Assembly (NCBI GenBank): GCA_016946835.1
Contig: JACVTC010000028.1
Coordinates: 289,501-353,500 of the forward strand
Source: Neocallimastix lanati (nom. inval.)
Lineage: Eukaryota > Neocallimastigomycota > Neocallimastigomycetes > Neocallimastigales > Neocallimastigaceae
Direction: 5' to 3'
DNA length: 64,000 nucleotides
Under the pieces are notes generated by a model. It saw only the letters and a program-made list of their open reading frames with translations. It had not been told where the DNA came from and ran no database searches. The number at the start of each line of letters is the position of its first letter. Within the stretch, counting starts at the first letter, position 1. Positions 39,943 through 51,151 of this stretch are shown here, piece by piece. Position numbers and translations under genes: made by a program.

Positions 39943-40721
39943 AAATATAAAAATATTAATTAAAATTTATTTTTATTTCTTTAAATCTTACGAGCAATTT
40001 TGAAAGTTGATCAATCCATTAATTTGTTTAATTGTTAATTTTAAAGTCCATAATTTAAATAATAAACAGTATGCTGTTGACGCAATGGTATCTTTCATAA
40101 ATGGTTCTTTTATATTAAATAAATATTAATGATATTTTTTATTTTAATTTAAAATTTAATTTATAATTTAAATTTATACCAATATGTTTCTTAACATAAC
40201 TATTAATATGTATATTATTGTATAATTGAATTATTACCTAATGAATGAACTATATATTAGAAATAATTAGTTAAAAATTAATACATTTAGATTATTAATA
40301 TTATATATAATTTATATAATTTAATCATTTAAATTTCTTTAGTTTATTTTTATGTTTTATTGCTTTTTTTAAATTCAATTTTTACAATTTTTATTCAACT
40401 TTCCAGAGATAGGTACCTTCATTTTTAATTTCTGAAACTACTTCATGATATGTTTTCAATTCACTATAATTTAAAAAAATAAAAAAAAATATATAAATAT
40501 ATATATATATATATTTATTTATTTAAAAAACTATTTTTTAAAACTATTATATTAATGCAAATGTAATTTTTAATATTATAACTTCTTTTCTATTAAATAT
40601 CAACTTACTATAATTGTTTAAAATATAATGAACTTTTGATATTCTGGTATATTATTGAATTTAAATTCATTGTTTCTTCATTACCAAAAGTTTCAAGCTT
40701 ATTCGCTGCTTTTTTTGACAT
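38999..40721 (-). CDS. PRPF38B-like pre-mRNA splicing factor with RS tail
   Basis: Eight exons on the minus strand: 40721-40609, 40463-40400, 40237-40180, 40106-39992, 39892-39761, 39652-39570, 39469-39382, 39284-38999; phases agree, 312 residues. The PRP38 domain shows FGNEETMNLNSIIYQNIKSS, LYELKTYHEVVSEIK, ASTAYCLLFKLWTLKLTIKQ, HVRALGFLYLRYVCKPDHLW and TIGRMCRQLL followed by WLDTILPRIPI, closest to the PRPF38B branch. A Lys/Glu helical segment follows, then a C-terminal arginine/serine-rich tail of about 90 residues with four DRSRDRSR-type repeats. PRP38 proteins act in spliceosome activation (tri-snRNP, B complex). The 58-nt third exon is the least certain piece: it is needed to keep phase, but its residues do not match a remembered conserved block. 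Confidence 0.88.
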
Positions 40722-43700
40722 TTTGGTTTAAATAAATAATTTTTATTAAATTTTTTCTTAAAAAAATAAAAAAAGAAAAGAAAAAAATCCTTTTTAAACT
40801 TTTATTAAATATTATAACTAAAAAAAAAAAAATAATTTATTTAGAAAAAAAATAGAATCTTTTATTAATTTTTTTTTTCTTTGTGAAATAAATTTTGATA
40901 ATTTTTTTTTAAAAAAATGAAAAAAAAAAAAAAAAAAATTAGATTAAAAAAATTTTTTATAAAATACATAAAAATATAAAAATATAAATTCAAGATTATA
41001 CTAATTAATATATCAAAAAAATAAATGAAATTTAAGTTTATATATTTATTTTAAAAATATAAAAAATAAAAAAATAAAAATAAAAAATATTATAATACCA
41101 ATTAATTAATTTTTTAAAAAGTTTAAAATTTTCAGTACAAACAAATAATATTTTAACTATCATATTTTAATTATCAAAATCATTTATGTAGTATTTTATA
41201 AATAAAAAAATAAATAAATAAAAAATATATGTATATATATTTATTATATCATCTATATATTTTTGACTATTTATTTTAAATTATTTTTCCATTAAAGTAC
41301 CACAGAAAATTCATGATTTAATAATAATTTTTTCTTAATAGTTGGCATTAAATTATTATATTACATATAAATATATTTATAAAAAAATTTTTTTTTTTTA
41401 ATAAATATAATAGTAATAAAAATACTATTGGTTTTGATTCAATAATATAATATCCTTTGAAAGAAGAAATATGAAAGTAACAAACTTTCTTGTAAATTTC
41501 ATAAAAAAAAAAAAGAAAAAAAAAAAAAGAAAAAAAAATTTCTTCTTTTTTTGTTCTATATAATAAAATATAATTAATTATTTTTTTATAATGAAATAAC
41601 ATATACTTTTCATTTGATTAATGTTCTTCCTCTGTTTATATTAAACATACTATAAATGCAATAAAAACAATATAAATAAAAGCACATTATATCAAGAACA
41701 TATAATATATTCTTAATATAGTTGTAAATGAATAATGTTTAAAATAAAATTTTATAATATTTTTAATAATATATTAAAGTTCTAATTGATATATAATTTT
41801 AATTTCAATTATTAAAAAAAATAAGAAAATAAAAAATGGAAATAATAATATATATAAAAAAATGCATAATTGGATTTTATTTTTTATTTTTATCCTTTTT
41901 TAAAAAAAAAATATATATATATATATATATAATATATATATATATATATTATATAGTTTTGTTGCTTAACTCCATTTTTTAATATATATATGTAAATATC
42001 AAATATTTATTATTATTTATTACATTGTATATTATTTAATTTTTAACTTTTTTAAATAAAAATCTGTATAGTAAGCTTAATAAATACAAATATATTATTA
42101 AATAAATATAATTTATAATTGTTTCAATAAATTTTTTTTTTTTTTTTTTTTTGACTTTTGCTTTTATCCATTACACAGAAGTTTCTTGATTATATATAAA
42201 ATAATTTAAAATGTTATTAATAAAAAAAATCAAAAAAAAAAAAAAAAAGTTGTTTATTAAAAAAAAATAATAATAATAGCGTAAAAGAAATTTACATTTA
42301 TTTTCTTAATATAATTCAGTATTTATTAATAAATAATACAAAACAATTGTAAAAAAAAAAAATATTATTACAATTTAAGTTAATCTTTCCAAATTAAAAT
42401 TTTGAAAATTAATTAGTAATTATTATTATTATTATTATTATTATTATTTTATTTTATTTTATTTTATTTTATTTCTTCCTGTATTTTTTTTATATATAAT
42501 GTTTAATTAAAACTATATTCTTATCAATATTAAATATTATAATAAATAATTATAATATTATATATTAATATTTTAAATTTTAATCTTCGATATACTATTT
42601 AATTTTTGAATTTCATTAAATATAAATGTATTATTGCTTTAACTGATGAAGATAATATAAATAAATTAACAGATAATGTAATTCTATGATAATTCTATTT
42701 GTATAAACAATGCTTATAAAGTTAATTTCTATTTTGCTTCTACCTAATATAGTAATAAATTATGATCCATTTACATTATATTTATCAAAATTATAACATC
42801 AAATAGATATATAACCACTATACAGTTAAAAATAATATATTAACTTGAGATATTTATGAATGTCAGATTATCATTTTTGAATCAAAATTTACATAATATG
42901 TATTTGTTCCAGATATTAAATATTCCTCATTAAAATATATCTATATTAATGCAATTATTATTTAAATTTTTATATTTGATTATTAAATTCAAAATAAATA
43001 AATAAAAAAAAAATAGTTAAATGACTAAAATTATATCCAAATAAATAATTAACTATTAATTTATTTTATATATTTTAAAAGTTTTCACGACCACTAATAT
43101 TTTTTTTTTAATTTTGAATATATCTAATATTTGAAAACTACTAATATCGTTATTTTATTATTGATTGATAGCACATTATTCTATTACTTATAAGACAATA
43201 ATTCTATATAGAAATTAAATATGACAAAAAAATAATATATTATAAGTAATTATAAATTTTGGAAAACTTGTATTCCTAAAAAATTCTAATCCTTAAAATT
43301 TAGTTAAAATATATCATATTAATAAATAATAAATCAATAAAATTGTGAGTCTTCCTTAATAATACCAGTTAGAATGATATATATTTTATAAAATCAATAT
43401 TACATATAAAATATATTAAATACTATAATCAATTTTATTATTATAATGAATTATTTTTATTCAAATTGTAGGTACTTCATTTTGATAAAAATTATATTTC
43501 CCGTAGATAAAAAATATTTTTACAATTAAAATTTTCACTGGAATTTATATATACTTGAATATATTAAAATAGATATATAAATTAAATAGTTAATAATATG
43601 GATAATTCACTTTATTTAAAATATATATATTAACTAATTAATTTTAATTAAAATTTATTTTAATAATTAGAATATTTATTATTTAATATAATAAAAATAC

Positions 43701-44448
43701 TACTAAGAGATTAATTAAAACTTTTTTTTTTTTTATTTTTTATTTTTAAAAAATATTTGATTTTTTTTATTAAAATATAAATTAAAAGAACTTTAAAGAT
43801 TTTAATAAATAAAATAAAATAAGGTATATAAATAAGAAATTTTATATTCGTTATAAATAAAAAAAGGATTAAACTTTAAGTATGAAGTTAATTTAAAGAA
43901 GTTAATAAATTATATACACATGTCTATTATCTATTATAAATATAATTTATTTGATATAACTATCTTTAAATTGGAAGAGTAAAATTTAAAATTAATTTTT
44001 AATATATATATTTTGATTATATGATTTATAAAACATTTAGTAATAAAAAATATAAATAAATTTAAAAATATTAAAAGAATTATTTAGTATAACTTAGTTT
44101 TTAATAATAATAGTAATAATAATAATAGAAAAAAAGTTTTCATTGCTAAAAATTAGATTAATTAAATGTTAACAAAAAATCATTTATAAAATTAAAATGG
44201 AATATTTATATTAAACAAAATAACGAAATTACTTGATCTTTATTTATATTGTATACGTTAAATCAAATTAAAAAGCATTATAGAAGAGTATAAATTATGT
44301 TTATTTCAAATTTTGAAAAAGAAACAATAATTAAATATATTAAAATTTGCTTTATAATATTATATAAATTATTTATTATTTAATAATATAAAATATAATA
44401 ATATTATTATTTTATTTTATTTTATTTTTTTTTTTTTTAGAATAAAAA
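40722..44448. other. Gene-free A+T-rich region
   Basis: 3.7 kb of A/T-rich DNA between the divergent PRPF38B-like and PSMA4 genes. Long (AT)n runs occur near 41910-41950. Slightly more complex patches at 42150-42200 and 42600-43400 give no protein or RNA that I recognise. Confidence 0.6.
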
Positions 44449-45785
44449 ATGGCAAGAAGATACGATTCAAGAACTACAATTTTTTCGCCAGCTGGTAAAT
44501 TAATAATTAAAGAAAATAAAAATATATTATTTTTTTTTAAATTAAAATTTTCTAATATTTTATTAATTAATTTTATTAAATAAATATATATATATATATT
44601 TTTAATAATATCTTAAAATTTTACAACAATATAATAATTCAAAATATAAAATGAATATGAATGTAAATATAAATAATAATATTAAGGTCGTTTACATCAA
44701 GTTGAATATGCTATGGAAGCTATTTCACATGCTGGTACTGCGTTAGGTATTCTTACCAATGAAGGTATTGTTCTTGCTGCCGAAAAGAAAGTTACCTCAA
44801 AGTTATTAGAAACCATGTGTTCTAATGAAAAGATTTATCCATTAAATGAGTAAGGAATTAAACATTATTATTATTGTTAATGATATCAATGCTCCAATAT
44901 AAAAATTAGGAACTAAACTTTAAAATCAGATATCTTTATTAATAATTATAATTAATAATAAATTAGAGTAAAAAATATTTTTTAAATATTCTATTGTTTA
45001 AATTATCATTGCTTTAATATATCTGTCAAGAAATGTTATTTTTGGAATTTTTAATGTTATTGATAGATTTGAGATTTCAAATTGTAAAATAAAAAAAATA
45101 AAAAAAGAAACAAAAAATAATATAGAAATAAAAATAAAATAAAATAAATAAATAAATAATAATAATAATAATAATAATAAAAAACAATAAGAAATAAAGA
45201 ATGAATGATCGATTAATAAAATTTTAGATATACAAATGAATAAAATGAAAAGAGCAATGATGAAATATTATTATTATTATTATTATTTTTTTTTTTTTTA
45301 AAAAAAGAGACAAAATAAGACATTTAAAGATCACAAATTATTGAGGATTCAATGAAATTTCATTTTATTAATTAAATAAAAAAAATAATGAATTCAAATT
45401 TATTACATTTTATATTATAGAAGAAATAATTTAAAAGTATTAATGCTTTAAATATATAAAATTTTTATTAAAAATACAATTTGTAATATTAAAAGAAATA
45501 TTGCTTGTGCTGTTGCTGGTATTACTTCAGATGCCAATATTCTAGTTGATTATGCTAGAAGAGTAGCATTATCTTATCGAAAAACGTATTTAGAAAATAT
45601 TCCTGTGGAAGCATTTGTACAGAGAATTTGTGATGTAAAACAAGATTATACACAACATGGAGGTATAAAATAGAATAATTACATATAATTAGAAAAAAAA
45701 AAATAAATAATTTAATAATCAATTTATGAAGAATATATACTATATAATAAAAATTTAAGATATTGATAATTAATGTATATATTTT

Positions 45786-45844
<59 letters not shown>

Positions 45845-46468
45845 AATAATATAATGATTAAAAATAATTGTAAAATTAAATTTTTATTTTTTATTTTTTG
45901 TTATTCTTGAAATGAAATCAAAGGTCTTCGTCCTTTTGGTGTTTCATTCATTTATGCAGGTTATGATGATAAATTTGGTTTCCAACTTTATCATTCTGAT
46001 CCATCTGGTAACTACTCTGGCTGGAAGGCTAATTGTATTGGTGCTAATAGTCCAAATGCTCATAGTATCTTAAAGCAAGAATACAAGGAAGATATGACCT
46101 TAAAAGAAGCTAAATCTTTAGCTGTTAAAGTTTTAAGTAAAACTATGGATAGTACTACTTTAGGAGGAGAAAAATGTAAAATATATATATATATATATAT
46201 ATTATTATTATAATTATATATATAGTTTTTTATTTGAGTATTTTAATACCAATCTTTATATCATTTATATAATTTTTTTTTTTTTTGTATTAAATTTATT
46301 ATTACAATTTTATTAACAAACATACAAATAAACAAAAAACTAAAAAAGTGGAATTTGCTACTCTTACTAAAAAGGGTGACCAAATAAAACTTAACACTTA
46401 TTCCTCAAAGGAAATTGACGCTTTGTAAGTATTATTAAACATAATGAAGTGTTATATAGAGTTAGAAC

Positions 46469-46511
<43 letters not shown>

Positions 46512-46599
46512 AAAAAATTTTTTTTTTATTTATTTTTTTTTATCTCTTTATAGATTGGAAGAAGAAAAGGATGTATTAAATACTGAAGAAGATGCTTAA
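44449..46599 (+). CDS. 20S proteasome subunit alpha-3 (PSMA4/Pre9)
   Basis: Six exons: 44449-44494, 44687-44849, 45496-45662, 45924-46175, 46349-46424, 46554-46599; GT-AG, phases agree, 249 residues, normal for alpha subunits. The N-terminus [20 protein letters not shown] and [17 protein letters not shown] is the alpha-type signature; [72 protein letters not shown] and EKLEFATLT match PSMA4/yeast Pre9 specifically. It forms part of the outer gating ring of the 20S core; alpha-3 is the one alpha subunit dispensable in yeast. The acidic tail [13 protein letters not shown] replaces the usual Lys/Glu tail. A pyrimidine tract ending in AG (44439-44440) sits just before the ATG and may be the acceptor of a leader intron. 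Intron 2 is long (646 nt), and intron 3 holds a poly(T) run of nearly 50. Confidence 0.95.
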
Positions 46600-47402
46600 A
46601 GAAATTAATTATCATAACTGGAAATAATAAAAATAACAGTTTAATGAGTAATATTTATTTTTTTTTCTTTTTATAAGCAATATAAGAAAAAAAAATTAAA
46701 CATCAACTAAAAGCAAATATATATAAATAATAATAATAATAATAATAATTGTTATATTCAAAATTAAATGAATAAATATTAATATAAACAACATACCAAG
46801 AAAATCACAAAAAAAAAAAAAATAAAATAAATAAATAAAATAAAATAAAATAAAATTAAAAAGCAAAATTTGCCAAGACATTATGTAAAATATAATAATA
46901 CTTTTTTTTTTCTTTTTTTTTTTTTTTTTTTTTTCTTTATTATTTATCATAAAACATAGTAATGAAGAAAATAAAAAAAAGAAAAAAGATATAAAAAAAA
47001 AATAAAAAATAAAGAGAAAATTAAATCAATCAATCAATAAATTTTTATATAAATATATTTTTTAAAAAAAAGTTTAAATAAATAAATAATAAAAAAAAAA
47101 AAATTATAAATAAAAAAAAAAAATTTAAAAAAAAATATATATATATAAAGAAAAAACTTTAAAAAAAAATATTATAATAGTAATAAATAATAAACAACAA
47201 TATAACAATAATAATATTCTTTTTTTGTATGTTTTTATACTAATGAATATTATTAAAATCCATTATAAATATACATATATATATTTATATATATTTGTAA
47301 GAAATAATCAGAAATAAATATTTTTATTTAATTATTAATTATTATTAATAAAATTTTTTTTTTTTGTTGTTGTTATTGTTATTGTGGTAGTTGAAGGCTA
47401 TA

Positions 47403-47450
<48 letters not shown>

Positions 47451-47893
47451 TTATTTTTTAATTAAAAATAGCCACGAAAATAATAAATAAATGAGAACTA
47501 TTTGGTTTTTATTATTATTATTATTATTAAATCGTTAGATTCATAGTTCGATTATTTTTTGTTGTATAAATATATATATATATTTTTTTTTATAGTAATA
47601 TGTAAATCATATTTATTTCTTTATATTTTTTTTTTATTAAAAAAAATATATCAATAACAAATATTTAAATTTTAATATATAGATTACTATATATATATAT
47701 ATATTTTATAAATTAAAAATATGTAATTATATATCTGGAATACTAAAAAAAGAAAAAATTATTTTATGTTATTTTAGAAAAAATATAAAATAAAAATAAA
47801 TATAAAATAAAATAAATATAAATATAAATATAAAATAAATATAAATATAAAATAAAATAAATATAAAATAAAATAAATATAAAATAAAATAAA

Positions 47894-47931
<38 letters not shown>

Positions 47932-48046
47932 AATTATTTTTTATTTTTTTAAACAATAAATTAAATAAACATTTTTATATAATAATTTCAATTAAAAATT
48001 TATTTAATATAAATATTTTATTTATTTTTAGCATTTTAATATAATA
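46600..48046. other. Intergenic spacer between two proteasome-linked genes
   Basis: A/T-rich with simple repeats: (TTA)n near 47405-47450, (AAATAT)n near 47795-47895 and poly(A) near 47895-47930. A TTTTTAG acceptor-like site (AG at 48030-48031) precedes the next gene's ATG, suggesting a leader intron. No other gene is seen. Confidence 0.55.
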
Positions 48047-48622
48047 ATGGAAGTATCATTAAATTCAACAAATACTTCAACACCAAAAAATAAATTAAAT
48101 AATTCAACCAATTCAAATGGTTCAAAAGGTGCACCACCTGTTTTATTAAATGCTACGCTTGAAGATGAAAAAATATATTATTCAGAAGAAATTGTTCGTC
48201 TAGAACATTCTATTAAACTATTAGAAGATTCCAATGCTGTTCTCAGAGAACAAGGTGACAACGATCCAGATTTTGTTCTTGCCATTACAGAAAATGAACA
48301 AGTTATTGCTAAATATAAAAAGATTGTTAATAATTTAAAGGAAAGACTGAATGCTCTCTCTTTAACTCCATGCTTAAGTAGTCAAAAAGCAGGAAGTGAA
48401 ATTAATCTTAATAAAGATAATTCAATTTCAATTGTAGAGTCAGAATTAAATAAGAATCTTCAGTCATTAAAACTAACTACGAAAGAAATTTCATCTCTGG
48501 AATCTTTATCAGAACTTCAAAATAGTTTATCTGAAGAGAATTATGTTTCAAAAGCTACTGAAAAAGAAACTTTAAAGAGTGAAGTAACTATGTCTACTGA
48601 AGAAGATGGTGTCTTTCTTTAA
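48047..48622 (+). CDS. Tma17/Adc17-like protein (putative proteasome assembly chaperone)
   Basis: A 191-residue single-exon gene. The N-terminal ~35 residues are Ser/Asn/Thr-rich and disordered. The middle (about 43-110) is a helical, coiled-coil-like block: EEIVRLEHSIKLLEDSN, DNDPDFVLAITENEQVIAKY and KKIVNNLKERLNAL. The pattern of SN, then DPDF, then AIxENExVI recalls fungal Tma17/Adc17 proteins, which in yeast bind the Rpt6-Rpt3 ATPase pair and help assemble the 19S base under stress. The C-terminal 80 residues are low-complexity and acidic. It lies about 1.4 kb downstream of PSMA4 on the same strand. The family call rests on a short remembered pattern, so a generic small coiled-coil protein is the alternative. 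Confidence 0.55.
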   Translation: MEVSLNSTNTSTPKNKLNNSTNSNGSKGAPPVLLNATLEDEKIYYSEEIVRLEHSIKLLEDSNAVLREQGDNDPDFVLAITENEQVIAKYKKIVNNLKERLNALSLTPCLSSQKAGSEINLNKDNSISIVESELNKNLQSLKLTTKEISSLESLSELQNSLSEENYVSKATEKETLKSEVTMSTEEDGVFL

Positions 48623-48861
48623 TTAATTAATTCTAAAATTTATTCAAAATGTTATTAATAATAATTACAAATATATATATATTATATATTATCTTTATGT
48701 AAATAATTAATAAAAACAATAAAACAGTATTTATAGTATTTATTAAAAGTTAATTTATCTTCTTTTCAAAAAGAAACAAAATTGGTAGTAATATGAATAA
48801 TTATAAATAAGTAGCAAAATAATTAATTATTTTATTTAATTTTAAGAAATAACCAACAGAA

Positions 48862-48907
<46 letters not shown>

Positions 48908-48918
48908 TGTAATTTATA

Positions 48919-48956
<38 letters not shown>

Positions 48957-49259
48957 GAACTTCTTTCATAAATGTAGTACATATAAATTTTTTTTTTTTT
49001 AAATGTTAAAGAACGATTTGTGAGTTTCTCTTTATAATTATTATATATTATATTTTTATATGCATATTAATATGGAGATTGTTATTATTATAAACATAAA
49101 TATATTAATGATAATTATTAGTTATTCGTTCATTATATATATATATATATATATATATTTTTATTATATTCATTTATAGATTTATAATATTTGATTTATT
49201 TATTTGAAAGTTTTTTTATTATCAATATTATTATAAGCTTTTCTTTATATATATATATA

Positions 49260-49292
<33 letters not shown>

Positions 49293-49384
49293 TTTGTAAT
49301 ATTTCACATAATTTTTATATAGAGAACTATTAAACATAATCGTTTTTTTATTTTTATTTTTTTTTAAAAAAAAGTAATACTCAT

Positions 49385-49415
<31 letters not shown>

Positions 49416-49769
49416 TAATTTAATATAAAATAAAATAAATAGTAGAAATTTAAATATGAAGTACAGATTGAATAGAATAAAAAAAATACTGAAGAATAAT
49501 ATAATATGTAAAGTTTTAATAAAATAAAAAAAATACTGAAGAATAATAAAATATGTAAAAGTTTTAATAAAATAAAATAAATACTAAAGAATAATAAAAT
49601 ATGTAAAAGTTTTAATAAAATAAAATATATAAATAAATAAAATATGATTTTAAAGAGTTTTTTATCTTTTTATTTAAATTAATAAATTAATAATCATAAA
49701 CTTCCTGAAATTTTTATTAAAAATTAAAATGTTACACAAATCTTTATATATAATTATTTTATAATAACA

Positions 49770-49815
<46 letters not shown>

Positions 49816-50809
49816 AGTATTTGAGGATTTTATAAAATATATATATTAAATAAAATCTTAAATAGATAGATTAAACGAAATATCAAAAAAAAAAAAAAAA
49901 AAAAAACTAATTTATAATAATAATTAGTGTATATTTTATTTAATATTTTTCTTCAGTCAATTTTCAAATAGAATATTATTTTAATCTTTTAGTTTTTATG
50001 TAAAAATAAAAATTCAAAGTTACAGGCATAAAGTGACTATCTTTTAAATATAATAGTTTTATTTAAGGAATCTTGAATTACTCTCATGTAATAATAATTA
50101 TATATATGAAATCTCGAATTACTGTTTCAATTTTAACTATCTCAAGAAGTAATATTTCATCATAAATATGGAATTTTCATTTTCCATTTCATCATTTTTT
50201 TTTCTATTTACATCAACATAAAAGAAACCAACTCCTTCTCTATTATGGGTTTTAAACAAAAAATGTAATAGCTAATTAGCCACGTTAGATAATAGAGATT
50301 ATGGTGAAAATTGATTATTAATTAGTATTTAAATAATAATTTAATTTCTCAGAATAGAAAACCTCCGTTAAATACTTGGTAGTAACCTATAGATTTGATG
50401 AACATCAAAAATATATATATGTACTTGAAATATTTAAGATATTATTGTTTCTGTTAAAATTTATTTTAACTTGTTTATATGACATATATGTATATATATG
50501 TTTTATTTGTAAATGTATTAACAAATGTTAATAATTGAAAAATAAGAATATTAATTTTTAATTTTAAATTAGTTTTAAATAACTAAGAAAAAAATAATAA
50601 TTAAAATAATTAAATAATAATTAAATAATAATTAAATAATAAATTAAATAAATAATAAATAATAAATAATATATAATTAAATAATTAAATAATAAATAAT
50701 AAATAAATAAATAATAAATAATAATATATAATTAAATAATTAAATAATAAAATAATAAATAATATATTAATAGATAATAAATAAATAATATATTAATAAT
50801 AATAAATAA

Positions 50810-50856
<47 letters not shown>

Positions 50857-50891
50857 ATAGATAATAATAAATAATAAATAATAAATAAAAT
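48623..50891. other. Repeat-rich intergenic region
   Basis: A/T-rich with (AT)n blocks (49137-49160, 49390-49414), poly(A) near 49770-49814, and a ~300-bp block of AAATAATA/AATAAATA-type words before the copia LTR (50590-50890). A patch at 50030-50400 is less simple but shows no frame. No gene is supported. Confidence 0.6.
49438..49625. repeat. Satellite core copy followed by a 47-48-bp tandem triplet
   Basis: At 49438-49483 a core with ATGAAGTACAGATTGAAT matches the large satellite at 57.7 kb. It is followed by three copies of a 47-48-bp unit (starting AAATACT at 49484, 49531 and 49579) containing GAATAATAAAATATGTAAAA. The core is more diverged than the copies in the big array. Confidence 0.75.
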
Positions 50892-51151
50892 TAAAAACAA
50901 ATTAGATAAAACGTTTTATTATTAATTAAAGTTTATTTATTAATATATTTGTTTTGGTAATTACAATGTTAAAAAAATGTATGAAAAGATTTTCTTTTTA
51001 TACTAATTGTGGCTTATTAATAATACAATGAAATAATTTAACAATGAATATGTAAATGTATTTCAAATACAAAGAGATAAATTATAATAAAGAAATAATA
51101 TAATTTAATTTATTTTATAAAATATATTTAATTAGTTTGACACTTATAACA
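50892..51151 (-). mobile_element. 3' LTR of copia element 1
   Basis: This ~260-bp sequence recurs nearly unchanged at 55852-56093. On the minus strand its start TGTTATAAG follows a polypurine tract (GAGGGGGAA), the usual arrangement at an LTR-element 3' end. Confidence 0.85.

Noticed and set aside
42600-43400. A slightly more complex stretch as a possible decayed gene
   Set aside because: All six readings are broken by frequent stops and no protein motif is recognisable.
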